Below, piece by piece: positions 7,568-15,792 of a DNA stretch of 64,000 bases. Source of the DNA: Marinicella pacifica (GTDB lineage: Bacteria; Pseudomonadota; Gammaproteobacteria; Xanthomonadales; Marinicellaceae); assembly GCF_014636635.1 (NCBI RefSeq), contig NZ_BMEO01000003.1, forward strand, positions 248,001 to 312,000, written 5' to 3'. A model generated the notes under the pieces. The model saw nothing but the letters and a program-made list of their open reading frames with translations, had not been told where the DNA came from and ran no database searches. The translations under genes and the position numbers were made by a program. How positions within the stretch are numbered: position 1 is the first letter of the stretch; every line of letters begins with the position of its first letter.

Positions 7568-8567
7568 GGGAATAACCTATTTGTTGTTGACTGTGTTGGA
7601 TCAGAATATCACGAATTTGGCCAAAGGGTTTAAATCGCTGATCATCAGTCTGGCCTTGTTCATAGCGATAATAAATTTGTTGGACGATGACCATCAGGCG
7701 GAATAAACCATAAACGTAATAAAAATTATAATTATCCAGAGACTGACCACTTAACTGGCAGTACTGGTGGACGTAGTCATCCCGGCTGAGCATATTATCT
7801 TCCGTGGTCGGTTGGGTGCCAATGGCCTGTAAACTGGCAGCATCATCGGCTTCAATCCAGTAAGCCAGTGAACAGCCCAGGTCCATCAGCGGATCGCCGA
7901 CGGTGGCCATTTCCCAATCCAGGACACCTTTGACGGCGGTAGGGTTTTGTTGATCAAAAATTAAATTATCAAATTTAAAATCATTATGGATTAAACAATA
8001 ATCACGGTTATCTTCCGGTTTATGTTTTATCAGCCAATCGATCACAATATCTGCATGATTATGTCTGGCCTGAACATTTCGATAGCGCTGTATCCAGCCG
8101 GTAATTTGTCGTTCAATATAACCCCGGCCCTTGTTAAAGGCCTGAAGATCCTGGTTAAGCGGGACTTGATGTAACTGTAATTGAGCTGCAATGAGCGAAC
8201 GACATAATGCCGGTTGTTCATCTGGCTTGTAATTATCGGGTAAATTTTTGTGTATTTCGATACCGTTAATGGCTTCCATAACGTACACGGGCCGGGGAAA
8301 AATATCCGTATCATCAATAAAAAAATGCACTTTGGGGCTGAGCTTATAAAATGTCGATAATGCATTGAGTAAATTAAATTCTCGTGCCATATCATGTGCC
8401 CCTTTGGCTTTGGTACCGGGTGGTGAAGTACGGACAATCCAATCACGGCCGCCATCCGTCAACCGGTAGGTGAGGTTTGATACGCCCCCGCTTAAAGCAC
8501 TTAAATGAGCTTCCCCGGAGAGTTCTAAGCGCGACCGCAGATACGAGAGCAGTGGGTTTGTACTCAT
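7560..8567 (-). CDS. APH-fold phosphotransferase, ACAD10/LvaA-like hydroxyacyl kinase candidate
   Basis: The 335-residue protein has the aminoglycoside phosphotransferase/choline kinase fold: glycine-rich loop SGGVSNLTYRL, an IVRTSP nucleotide-lysine region altered to Arg, catalytic loop HNDFKFDN and metal-binding DWEMATVGDP. Proteins of this subfamily sit beside acyl-CoA dehydrogenases, as in Pseudomonas LvaA and mammalian ACAD10/11, where the kinase phosphorylates 4-hydroxyacyl-CoA so that the dehydrogenase partner can remove it. It overlaps the TetR gene by 4 bp and the SDR by 8 bp. An antibiotic-resistance role is unlikely in this context. Confidence 0.75.
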   Translation of the reverse strand: MSTNPLLSYLRSRLELSGEAHLSALSGGVSNLTYRLTDGGRDWIVRTSPPGTKAKGAHDMAREFNLLNALSTFYKLSPKVHFFIDDTDIFPRPVYVMEAINGIEIHKNLPDNYKPDEQPALCRSLIAAQLQLHQVPLNQDLQAFNKGRGYIERQITGWIQRYRNVQARHNHADIVIDWLIKHKPEDNRDYCLIHNDFKFDNLIFDQQNPTAVKGVLDWEMATVGDPLMDLGCSLAYWIEADDAASLQAIGTQPTTEDNMLSRDDYVHQYCQLSGQSLDNYNFYYVYGLFRLMVIVQQIYYRYEQGQTDDQRFKPFGQIRDILIQHSQQQIGYSHV

Positions 8568-9247
8568 GTTTTAATCTCCGGCAGTAATTGTTGTCTCATG
8601 GCTAATAGGTGATGTTTATAATCTGTAAGCTCTATACCCTGTGCCTGGTATTTGTGGTTTTTTAAATACCAATCCTGTAACGCTGCTTTTAACACCGAGG
8701 CTGTTAAAAAAGGTGAACTGCAGAGGCATAAACCTTTCGAAACCGCTTTATTGATGTCAGTTATTAAGGCTTGTTCCAACAGCTTCTCTGATTCAACAAA
8801 ACGATTCAGTAAGGGCTTATTAAGGTGTTTGGCTTCCATAAAGACAAAATAAAACCAACGATTCAGTCGTTCACTCATGTATAAGTGATAGACCAGCAAG
8901 TGATCAATGCTGGTCAAGGGATTGTCGCTTTGCACTGAAATTAAAACCCGCTCAGTCATGGCCACCAGACCGTGGTGAATCATCACAAACAAGTCTTCTT
9001 TGTCATGAAAATATTTATACAAGCCACCGGTACTGTAACCGGTTGTCTGGCTTAAGTCCCGAAGGGTCATGCCGTTGTAACTGTTTTGTTTAGAAATGCT
9101 AAAAACAGCCGAGATAATGGTGGCTAATTTGTTGGTGGCGATGCGCTGGTTTTTGAGATTTAAGCGTTGTTTGTTTTGCTGGTAAATAAATTGCCATTCA
9201 TCCCCAAAAAAATAATCAAATTTCTTTTTAAAGGTTTCGTAATCCAT
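8564..9247 (-). CDS. TetR/AcrR-family transcriptional regulator
   Basis: The 227-residue protein contains a helix-turn-helix around residues 45-85 with the TetR recognition segment MTLRDLSQTTGYSTGGLYKY followed by FHDKEDLF. The C-terminal half is a helical ligand domain. It lies inside the acyl-CoA operon, 3 bp after the acyl-CoA dehydrogenase stop, and overlaps the kinase gene, so it probably represses its own operon in response to an acyl-CoA. The 6-bp palindrome at 10472-10487 upstream of the operon is a candidate target. Confidence 0.82.
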   Translation of the reverse strand: MDYETFKKKFDYFFGDEWQFIYQQNKQRLNLKNQRIATNKLATIISAVFSISKQNSYNGMTLRDLSQTTGYSTGGLYKYFHDKEDLFVMIHHGLVAMTERVLISVQSDNPLTSIDHLLVYHLYMSERLNRWFYFVFMEAKHLNKPLLNRFVESEKLLEQALITDINKAVSKGLCLCSSPFLTASVLKAALQDWYLKNHKYQAQGIELTDYKHHLLAMRQQLLPEIKT

Positions 9248-9250
9248 AGG

Positions 9251-10432
9251 TTAATCAAACTTTGCCAACAGTTGCTTGGCTAAGGATAATTGATGGACTT
9301 CATCAGGGCCGTCATAAATACGCGCAGCACGTTCTTCGCGATAGAAAAAGGACAATACCGTGTCATCGGTCACACCCAAGCCACCCAAAGCCTGAATGGC
9401 ATGATTCATGACTTGTTGCAACATCTGCGCGGTGTGGAATTTAATCATGGAAATGGCGTGCCTGGCGGCTGCATAACCTTCCTTGTCTATCCGTTCGGCG
9501 GTGGCCTGTACCAAATGTTGAGCCGCTTCAATGGCGGCATAACTGTCGGCAATCTTAACCTGTATAACCGGCTGTTGCGCCAGGGTTTGGGTGTCGGTAA
9601 TGTGACGTTGTTTGACATGACGGCACATAATGTCAAAGCAACGCCTGGCAATACCAATCCAGCGCATGCAATGTTGTATCCGTCCGGGACCCAGGCGCTG
9701 TTGTGCCATCAAAAAACCATCGCCACGTTGGCCCAGTAGATTATGCTGAGGGACTTTAACATCGGTAAACTTCACTTCGCCATGGGAAAAGTAACCATCA
9801 CCTTCACTGCCCATCACTGAAATATTACGTACCAGTGAATAGCCCGGGGTGTCGGTGGGGACAATAATCATACTGGCTTGTTGGTGTTTGGCGGCCTTTG
9901 GTTCAGTGACAGCCATAATTATGGCAAAATCAGCCCCATCGGCCCCGGTGGTAAACCATTTATGGCCATTTATGTGCCAGTGGCCATCCTTTAATTCAGC
10001 GCTGGCACCGAGGCGGGTTGGGTTGGAGCCGGCCATGGCCGGTTCAGTCATGGCAAAACAGCTGCGGATAGCACCGCTGGCTAAGGGTATAAGAAACTGT
10101 TTTTTAATACGATCATCGGCATATAAATGCAGTAATTCCGCATTGCCGGCATCCGGCGCCTGACAACCAAAGCAAACATGACCCAACGGTGATTGTCCCA
10201 GAATTGCCGAGAATTCACCCAATTGACTGACCGTTAAACCCTGACCGCCGATATCTTGCGGTAAATGCGGTGCCCACAATCCAGACTGTTTGATTTTTTG
10301 GCGAATGGTCTCAATGGTTTGTTGCAATTGTGACCATTGGTGAGAAAGTAATAAGGATTCAGCTTCGATAATATCCGTTTGTACGATATCCTGAGCATGT
10401 GATTTAAAATCTGAAAAAGATTTGTTTTGCAT
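9251..10432 (-). CDS. Acyl-CoA dehydrogenase family protein (ACAD10/11, LvaC-like)
   Basis: The 393-residue flavoprotein has CFAMTEPAMAGSNPT and WFTTGADGAD FAD-contacting motifs, the QALGGLGVTDD segment, and a C-terminal REERAARIYDGPDEVHQ. An Asp rather than the usual Glu of short-chain enzymes occupies the YDGPDEVH position, as in ACAD11-like and long-chain-type members. It is the first gene of a minus-strand operon with a TetR regulator, an APH-like kinase and an SDR. Together these fit catabolism of hydroxylated or unusual acyl-CoAs. The exact substrate is unknown. Confidence 0.8.
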   Translation of the reverse strand: MQNKSFSDFKSHAQDIVQTDIIEAESLLLSHQWSQLQQTIETIRQKIKQSGLWAPHLPQDIGGQGLTVSQLGEFSAILGQSPLGHVCFGCQAPDAGNAELLHLYADDRIKKQFLIPLASGAIRSCFAMTEPAMAGSNPTRLGASAELKDGHWHINGHKWFTTGADGADFAIIMAVTEPKAAKHQQASMIIVPTDTPGYSLVRNISVMGSEGDGYFSHGEVKFTDVKVPQHNLLGQRGDGFLMAQQRLGPGRIQHCMRWIGIARRCFDIMCRHVKQRHITDTQTLAQQPVIQVKIADSYAAIEAAQHLVQATAERIDKEGYAAARHAISMIKFHTAQMLQQVMNHAIQALGGLGVTDDTVLSFFYREERAARIYDGPDEVHQLSLAKQLLAKFD

Positions 10433-10458
10433 TCTAAGGGCTTGTGGAGAATCATTAA

Positions 10459-10487
10459 ATTATAGCAAAAGTCGAACAGGCGTTCGA
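10459..10487 (-). promoter_or_regulatory. Promoter of the acyl-CoA operon with overlapping palindromic operator candidate
   Basis: On the minus strand a TATAAT -10 (10464-10459) is preceded after 17 bp by TCGAAC (10487-10482) at the -35 place. The same bases form a perfect inverted repeat TCGAAC-AGGC-GTTCGA at 10472-10487. The arrangement resembles TetR-family acyl-CoA regulators such as PsrA, which bind GAAAC-N4-GTTTC type sites. Binding by the TetR encoded in the operon is inference. Confidence 0.5.
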
Positions 10488-10509
10488 AAAACTTTGTTAA
10501 AATTATGCC

Positions 10510-11301
10510 ATGAAAAAAACCATGGTTATTACCGGTGCGGCCAGCGGTTTGGGTCGAGCATTGGCTATTAAGGCGGCAGCGCAATATGATGTTGCCGTTT
10601 TGGATATTCAGGCACAAGCCGGTCAACAGGTGGTTGATGAGATTCAATCACAAGGTCATCAGGCCGCTTATTTTAATTGTGATGTTACCGATGCTCAGGC
10701 CATGGATACGGTGGCACAACAGGTACTGTCTCATTTTGGGCATGTCGATGTGTTGATTAATAATGCCGGTATCGCCTCTGAGGGCGGGGTTGAAGCCAGC
10801 TCCATTGAGCAGTGGAATCGGGTATTGTCTATTAATCTGATGGGTGTGGTACATGGTTGTCGGGCTTTTTTACCCTATTTAAAACAACAGCCCGAAGCAG
10901 CGATTGTTAATGTGGCGTCATTTGCGGCCCTGGCGCTGGCACCTTATATGGCCTCCTATAATGTGTCTAAAGCCGGGGTGGTGGCCTTAAGTGAAACCCT
11001 GCGGGCTGAAATGGTGGGCACCGGGGTGCATGTGGCGGTGGCCTGTCCGGCTTTTTTTAAAACCAACCTGACCCAATCCATGATCGACAGCCATGATAAA
11101 ATGAAACAGCGCATTGAAAAATGGATGGAATCATCTTCATTTAATGCCGATGATGTGGCCCAAGATATTCTGACCGCCATCGATAAAAAACAATTCATGG
11201 TGTTAAGTGATCAAAAAACTAAAAACCAATGGCGTGTGGCACGCTGGTTGCCCAATGTATTTTTTCGGCAAAAAATTAAATTTATTAAACGGTTAAATTA
11301 A
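10510..11301 (+). CDS. SDR-family oxidoreductase
   Basis: The 263-residue protein carries TGAASGLG near residue 8, NNAGIA, catalytic Ser in VNVASFAA and YNVSKAG (catalytic Tyr and Lys). The C-terminal tail is basic. It is divergent from the acyl-CoA dehydrogenase operon and shares the 77-bp intergenic region containing the palindrome. The stop and the next start share one base. It probably acts on a lipid-like alcohol or ketone; the substrate is not readable. Confidence 0.82.
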   Translation: MKKTMVITGAASGLGRALAIKAAAQYDVAVLDIQAQAGQQVVDEIQSQGHQAAYFNCDVTDAQAMDTVAQQVLSHFGHVDVLINNAGIASEGGVEASSIEQWNRVLSINLMGVVHGCRAFLPYLKQQPEAAIVNVASFAALALAPYMASYNVSKAGVVALSETLRAEMVGTGVHVAVACPAFFKTNLTQSMIDSHDKMKQRIEKWMESSSFNADDVAQDILTAIDKKQFMVLSDQKTKNQWRVARWLPNVFFRQKIKFIKRLN

Positions 11302-12368
11302 TGAGTAAAACACAGCAGTGGTTATTATACGGGGCTTACGGTTACACCGGTGAGCTGATTGCCAGACAAGCCGTTAAAAAAGGTCTCAAACTGGTGCTGT
11401 CCGGACGCGATGAGGCCAAAACCAAACAACTGGCTAATGAACTGGGTTTATCTTATGTGGTTTTTTCTGTGTCTGATTTGGCCAACAATACTGACTTGTT
11501 AAAAGCTTATGATTTGGTGCTGAATTGTGCCGGGCCGTTTTCGCAAACGGCTGAAGTATTTTTGGACGCTTGCATTGAAGCCCGGTGTCATTATTTTGAT
11601 ATCACCGGTGAAATAGCGGTGTTTGAGGCCGCCGCCGAACGCCATCAACAAGCGGCTCTGGCAGAAGTTATTTTATGCCCCGGTGTGGGTTTTGATGTGA
11701 TACCGACGGATTGTATGGCGGCCATGTTAAAGCAGGCCATGCCCGATGCCAGTCACCTGTGTCTGGGCTTTGATTCTCGTTCCGGTTTCAGCCCCGGGAC
11801 TGCCAAAACCTCGGTGGAAGCGTTGCCTGAAGGGGGGCGAGTGCGTGAAGACGGTTTGATTAAGCAGGTGCCATTGGCTTATAAAACCCGCCGCATTGAT
11901 TTCGGCGGTGGTCAGAAACTGGCCATGACGATTCCCTGGGGTGATGTGGCCACCGCTTATTATTCCACCGGAATACAAAATATTGAGGTCTATATTCCCG
12001 GTTCACCTAAATTAGTTAAGCGGATGAAACGCATGAACTGGATACGACCGGTTTTAGGTTGGTCCTGGGTGCAAAATATAATTAAAAAACGCATTGAAAA
12101 AACCGTCAAAGGCCCCGATGAGCAGGCCCGTGAGAAACTCACCACTTACGTCTGGGGTGAGGTCACTAATCCTGCCGGGGAGCGGATTCAAAAACGCTTG
12201 CTGGTGGCCAACGGTTATCAACTGACAGTGGATGGTTCCTTGCATGTGGTCAATGCGGTCTTAAGTCAATCAGATCTATCACCGGGTTATCAAACCCCTT
12301 CGAGTCTGCTGGGTGCAGATTTAATTCGGCAATTACCGGGTACTCAAGATATTCACATTGAATCTTAG
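11301..12368 (+). CDS. Saccharopine dehydrogenase-like / trans-acting enoyl reductase family protein
   Basis: The 355-residue protein begins with an NAD(P)-binding motif YGAYGYTGELIARQ, then SGRD and NCAGPFSQTAEVFLDAC, the Sacchrp_dh_NADP pattern. Members include mycobacterial trans-acting enoyl reductase and many uncharacterised lipid-linked reductases. True saccharopine dehydrogenase activity is unlikely given the length and the SDR partner. It shares a base with the preceding SDR stop, so both are probably translated together. Confidence 0.72.
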   Translation: MSKTQQWLLYGAYGYTGELIARQAVKKGLKLVLSGRDEAKTKQLANELGLSYVVFSVSDLANNTDLLKAYDLVLNCAGPFSQTAEVFLDACIEARCHYFDITGEIAVFEAAAERHQQAALAEVILCPGVGFDVIPTDCMAAMLKQAMPDASHLCLGFDSRSGFSPGTAKTSVEALPEGGRVREDGLIKQVPLAYKTRRIDFGGGQKLAMTIPWGDVATAYYSTGIQNIEVYIPGSPKLVKRMKRMNWIRPVLGWSWVQNIIKKRIEKTVKGPDEQAREKLTTYVWGEVTNPAGERIQKRLLVANGYQLTVDGSLHVVNAVLSQSDLSPGYQTPSSLLGADLIRQLPGTQDIHIES

Positions 12369-12380
12369 AAATATGTCATT

Positions 12381-12409
12381 TTGCTTACCTTTAGCCATTA
12401 TTCTATAAT
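12381..12409 (+). promoter_or_regulatory. Sigma70-type promoter upstream of the duplicated secreted protein
   Basis: TTGCTT (12381-12386), 17-bp spacer and a perfect TATAAT (12404-12409) lie 33 bases before the ATG at 12443. The leader contains AGAGACAG as a weak ribosome site. Confidence 0.6.
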
Positions 12410-12442
12410 TACTATCCCCCACAAATTAAAAGAGACAGTTAG

Positions 12443-14128
12443 ATGAGGACGATGATTTTTATAGTCAGCGTTTTAGGCATGATGTTGACTTCAAGTGTAG
12501 GCGCCAAGATAATTCCCAGTGATGGGTTATGGCAAACTTATGATGATCCGGCCATTGGTAGCGGTATCAATATTCGCACACAGGGTGATATCACCATGGT
12601 TATTGTATATACCTACCGTGATGATGGTTCGCCGGTCTGGTATTTTGCCACCGGTGAAATAGATGCCAATGGTGTCTTCCGAGCGGCCATGGGTGAAACT
12701 AAAAATGGAGAGAATCTCTTTAACGATAACCCACAAACGGCAGACATTGTTAATCCCAATAAAACCATTGAATTGGTGTTTAATGCCACCGAAACCGGAA
12801 CGTTATCGATTAATGACAGCGAACCTAAACCCATCCATACCTATCGATTTGGGATTGAAGGTATTGAAACCGCACAATTGACCACGCCATCAGGTGATTC
12901 CTATCAATTTCCTGATATTACAGGTCAATGGGTGATGGGTAATGCGGATGATAATTTTGATATTAGTTTTAATTTTTATACTTACTATGGTGGTTTGCAA
13001 GACCCGCCTGAGCCCAATTTTCCGTATTATTATCTCAATGACTTCATTCAAAGTGGTGACATCTCGCATCGACTAAGATGTCCAACGCTGCGGTCATATG
13101 ATGAACCTTATTGTGAGTTTAGAGTTGATCCATATGATATTCAAACCAGCGAAAAAGCAGAATTATTAAGTCGTTTATATGTGTTTTTAGATGACATCGG
13201 CATGAATACCATGACCTTTCATTTACAACCTAAAGATGATGACAGTTACAGTCGTGACCACCCGGTTTATCAGGCGTTTCGCTTAAACACTGAGTTTGAA
13301 GACCCGAATGATATTGATACGCGTACGTTTCCGTCTGAAGGCCTTTGGCGCACTTTGGATGATCCTCATATTGGTAGTGGTATCAATTTTCACTCACAGG
13401 ATGATGTGGTTATGATGACTGTCTATACCTATGATGACAATGGCGACCCCATTTGGTATATGACCACCGGTGAGCTGATGACCGAAGATGTTCCGGGCAA
13501 TAGTTATAATGCCAACAGTTGGTTCAGTTCAAAAATGTTTTCTACTAAGAACGGTACACCCATTGAGTCAAGCAGTCCGATGGCTGCTGAAGTTGACCAG
13601 GTTCATGATGTGACACTTTTATTGAGTGGGCAGCAAATGGCACAACTTAGTCAGGATACGGGTGACTTTAAGACCATTCAGGGTTATCAGTTTGGCTATC
13701 CGGAGTTTGTGGCAGGTCAGTTTTTTGACAATGGCGACCCACTTAAATTTGCCAGTCCGGAAGGCTGGTGGTTGATGGCGGAAGAAAATGGTTCAGAGTC
13801 CGCTTTACTGCATTTGGTTAAAGAGTCTAATAATAAACTATCACCACCACCGCCGACTGATTGGGTTAGATTTAATAATGTGGCGCCAACTTCTTCATGG
13901 ATTGATGCCATTCGGTGTCCTAAAACATCAGCGGGTTTCTGGAATCGATGCCAGGTTTTCATGACGGTGCCTGATAATGCGGTCTCAAACAGTTTGCAGC
14001 TAACTAATATTGGGGTTGATGCCATGCGGATTTATCACCGTGATGAAAACAGAACGGATATTGGTGACTATCCTTATTACTATTTTTATTATAATTTTTA
14101 CCGCATTAACCCGCCGATGCAACCCTAA
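12443..14128 (+). CDS. Secreted protein of unknown function with two homologous repeats
   Basis: The 561-residue product has an N-terminal signal peptide (hydrophobic residues 3-20). It is built from two related halves. Residues 25-285 start with PSDGLWQTYDDPAIGSGINI, followed by VYTYRDDGSPVWYFATGE; residues 295-560 start with PSEGLWRTLDDPHIGSGINF, followed by VYTYDDNGDPIWYMTTGE. Each half ends with an RCP...C pair that could form a disulfide. The repeat is aromatic- and Asp/Gly-rich, consistent with a beta-sheet domain. I do not recognise a named family. It has its own promoter and is followed 14 bp later by a transporter gene. Confidence 0.7.
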   Translation: MRTMIFIVSVLGMMLTSSVGAKIIPSDGLWQTYDDPAIGSGINIRTQGDITMVIVYTYRDDGSPVWYFATGEIDANGVFRAAMGETKNGENLFNDNPQTADIVNPNKTIELVFNATETGTLSINDSEPKPIHTYRFGIEGIETAQLTTPSGDSYQFPDITGQWVMGNADDNFDISFNFYTYYGGLQDPPEPNFPYYYLNDFIQSGDISHRLRCPTLRSYDEPYCEFRVDPYDIQTSEKAELLSRLYVFLDDIGMNTMTFHLQPKDDDSYSRDHPVYQAFRLNTEFEDPNDIDTRTFPSEGLWRTLDDPHIGSGINFHSQDDVVMMTVYTYDDNGDPIWYMTTGELMTEDVPGNSYNANSWFSSKMFSTKNGTPIESSSPMAAEVDQVHDVTLLLSGQQMAQLSQDTGDFKTIQGYQFGYPEFVAGQFFDNGDPLKFASPEGWWLMAEENGSESALLHLVKESNNKLSPPPPTDWVRFNNVAPTSSWIDAIRCPKTSAGFWNRCQVFMTVPDNAVSNSLQLTNIGVDAMRIYHRDENRTDIGDYPYYYFYYNFYRINPPMQP

Positions 14129-14142
14129 GGATAACGGTTCAT

Positions 14143-15066
14143 ATGAATATAATAAGCCGCGTACTGTTTGTTGCTATTGCCCTTGTTTGTTTAACCGGCT
14201 GGATAAACAGTGCTGTGGCTTTATTGTTGGGTGTGGCTTTGGCACTGACTTTGGGCAATCCCTTTGCCGAACAAAGTCGGATCGGGGTCAAGCACCTGTT
14301 AAAAATTGCGGTGATTGGTTTGGGTTTTGGCATACAGGCCGGTGAGGCGCTCAGTACCAGTGTGGATAGTTTGGGTATTACGGCCATGACCATTGTGAGC
14401 ACCGTTTTACTGGGTTGGATGTTGGCCAAAGCCTTGAAAATGGATCGTCATTTAGGCCATTTGGTGTCATCAGGCACGGCCATTTGTGGTGGCAGTGCGA
14501 TTGCGGCGGTGGCGCCGGTGATCAATGCCCAAAATAAACACATTACCATGGCCATTGCCGTGGTTTTTTTGTTAAATGCAGTGGCTTTACTGATTTTTCC
14601 CACCATTGGTGCTTATTTAGATTTAAGCCAATATCAGTTTGGTGTCTGGTCGGCGATTGCCATTCATGACACCAGTTCGGTGGTGGGGGCGGCGCTGGCC
14701 TATGGTGATGAAGCGCTTAAAACCGCCACCACCGTAAAACTGGCACGGACTTTATGGATTATTCCGTTGGCTCTGGTGTCGATGATAATGTTTAAAAGTC
14801 ATGACAACAAGATTAAAATCCCCTGGTTCATTGGCGGTTTTATTGTCGCCATGTTGATTAACAGCGCCGGTTGGTTGCCCGAAATGGTGACCGGGAATAT
14901 CACCCTGGTGGCCAAGCGTCTCTTGATTTTAACCTTGTTTTTGGTGGGCAGCAGTCTATCTCTGGCGGATATCAAGGAAACCGGCTGGCGACCGATGTTG
15001 ATGGCGGTTATTTTGTGGTTGTTTATCTCTGTGCTGTCCTGGTATACGGTGATTCACTGGACGTGA
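14143..15066 (+). CDS. YeiH/UPF0324-family membrane transporter (putative sulfate exporter)
   Basis: The 307-residue protein has about nine to ten hydrophobic segments. It carries family hallmarks: LLKIAVIGLGFGIQAG, the SSGTAICGGSAIAAVAPVI loop and IHDTSSVVGAAL. YeiH-like proteins are annotated as possible sulfate or sulfonate exporters on weak evidence, so the substrate is uncertain. The gene follows the duplicated secreted protein by 14 bp and may be cotranscribed. Confidence 0.8.
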   Translation: MNIISRVLFVAIALVCLTGWINSAVALLLGVALALTLGNPFAEQSRIGVKHLLKIAVIGLGFGIQAGEALSTSVDSLGITAMTIVSTVLLGWMLAKALKMDRHLGHLVSSGTAICGGSAIAAVAPVINAQNKHITMAIAVVFLLNAVALLIFPTIGAYLDLSQYQFGVWSAIAIHDTSSVVGAALAYGDEALKTATTVKLARTLWIIPLALVSMIMFKSHDNKIKIPWFIGGFIVAMLINSAGWLPEMVTGNITLVAKRLLILTLFLVGSSLSLADIKETGWRPMLMAVILWLFISVLSWYTVIHWT

Positions 15067-15079
15067 CAGCGTTCACAAT

Positions 15080-15108
15080 TTGACAGGTACAATTCTTCAC
15101 GTTAGATT
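15080..15108 (+). promoter_or_regulatory. Sigma70-type promoter with consensus -35
   Basis: A perfect TTGACA (15080-15085), 17-bp spacer and TAGATT (15103-15108) precede the small secreted protein gene by about 50 bases. Confidence 0.6.
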
Positions 15109-15156
15109 CAAGGCGCAGCCTTATCATAGAGCCATAGAATCAATGTGAGAATAACC

Positions 15157-15489
15157 ATGAAAGATCTGATGTTAATTGTGCTGTTTTTAAGTGCTTCAAC
15201 CGTAACCCGAGCCAATCCTTCTGCAGATGTGTACCGCCAAACGTTGTCTTGTGGTAAAGCAGGGTGTGCGGTGACCTGTTACCAGCCCGGCGACCGTTGG
15301 CAAAGTTTTCTGCAAACCGCCGGGGATATTGAGTTGACTTATTTTTTATCTACCGGCGTGCGTCAGTTGAAAGCACCGATGCCTGATGGCAGTTTTACCG
15401 TTCTTGACACCCATCCCACTTATCAAAGCTGCAAGATCACCGGTGTGGTGGCGCGTGCACAAACTGATGAGCCTGTTCGTCACCAATAA
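15157..15489 (+). CDS. Small secreted protein of unknown function
   Basis: The 110-residue product begins with a signal peptide (hydrophobic residues 4-14, likely cleavage after TRA). The mature part has three cysteines in a CGKAGCAVTC cluster and a fourth near the C-terminus, suggesting disulfides. The ATG at 15157 is preceded by a TGAGAA purine run; a GTG at 15145 would add four residues. I recognise no family. It stands alone behind a good promoter. Confidence 0.6.
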   Translation: MKDLMLIVLFLSASTVTRANPSADVYRQTLSCGKAGCAVTCYQPGDRWQSFLQTAGDIELTYFLSTGVRQLKAPMPDGSFTVLDTHPTYQSCKITGVVARAQTDEPVRHQ

Positions 15490-15534
15490 TTCAGGTTAAA
15501 ATTCAGCCTTGCCAATCAATTATAAAAAATGATC

Positions 15535-15792
15535 ATGCGTTGTGTTGTTTACCGTTCCAACAAAAAGGCCGGTGCATATGTGTACTGCAAAGAGGGCTTT
15601 AGTCCATCAGATTTGCCTGATGAATTACAAATTTTATTGGGTTTGTGTGAAGCGGTGATGACTATAAATCTGGATGAGCGTGAAAAATTAGCACGTGAAG
15701 ACATCTTAAAGGTCCGGCAAAATCTGAATGAGCATGGCTATCACTTGCAAATGCCGCCAAAAGAATCCATAGGTGTGATTAACTTCGGTTAG
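15535..15792 (+). CDS. YcgL domain-containing protein
   Basis: The 85-residue protein starts CVVYRSNKKAGAYVY and ends HGYHLQMPPKE, the pattern of the YcgL family. This small alpha/beta protein is widespread in gammaproteobacteria and of unresolved function. The ATG at 15535 matches the family start; one at 15529 adds two residues. It overlaps the convergent PPK2 gene by 4 bp. Confidence 0.8.
   Translation: MRCVVYRSNKKAGAYVYCKEGFSPSDLPDELQILLGLCEAVMTINLDEREKLAREDILKVRQNLNEHGYHLQMPPKESIGVINFG

Noticed and set aside
7560-8567. Aminoglycoside resistance gene
   Set aside because: The APH fold is shared with metabolic kinases, and its place within an acyl-CoA dehydrogenase operon makes antibiotic resistance improbable.
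9290-9739. 149-codon plus-strand frame opposite the acyl-CoA dehydrogenase
   Set aside because: The minus strand encodes clear acyl-CoA dehydrogenase motifs over the whole span; the opposite frame has no family features.
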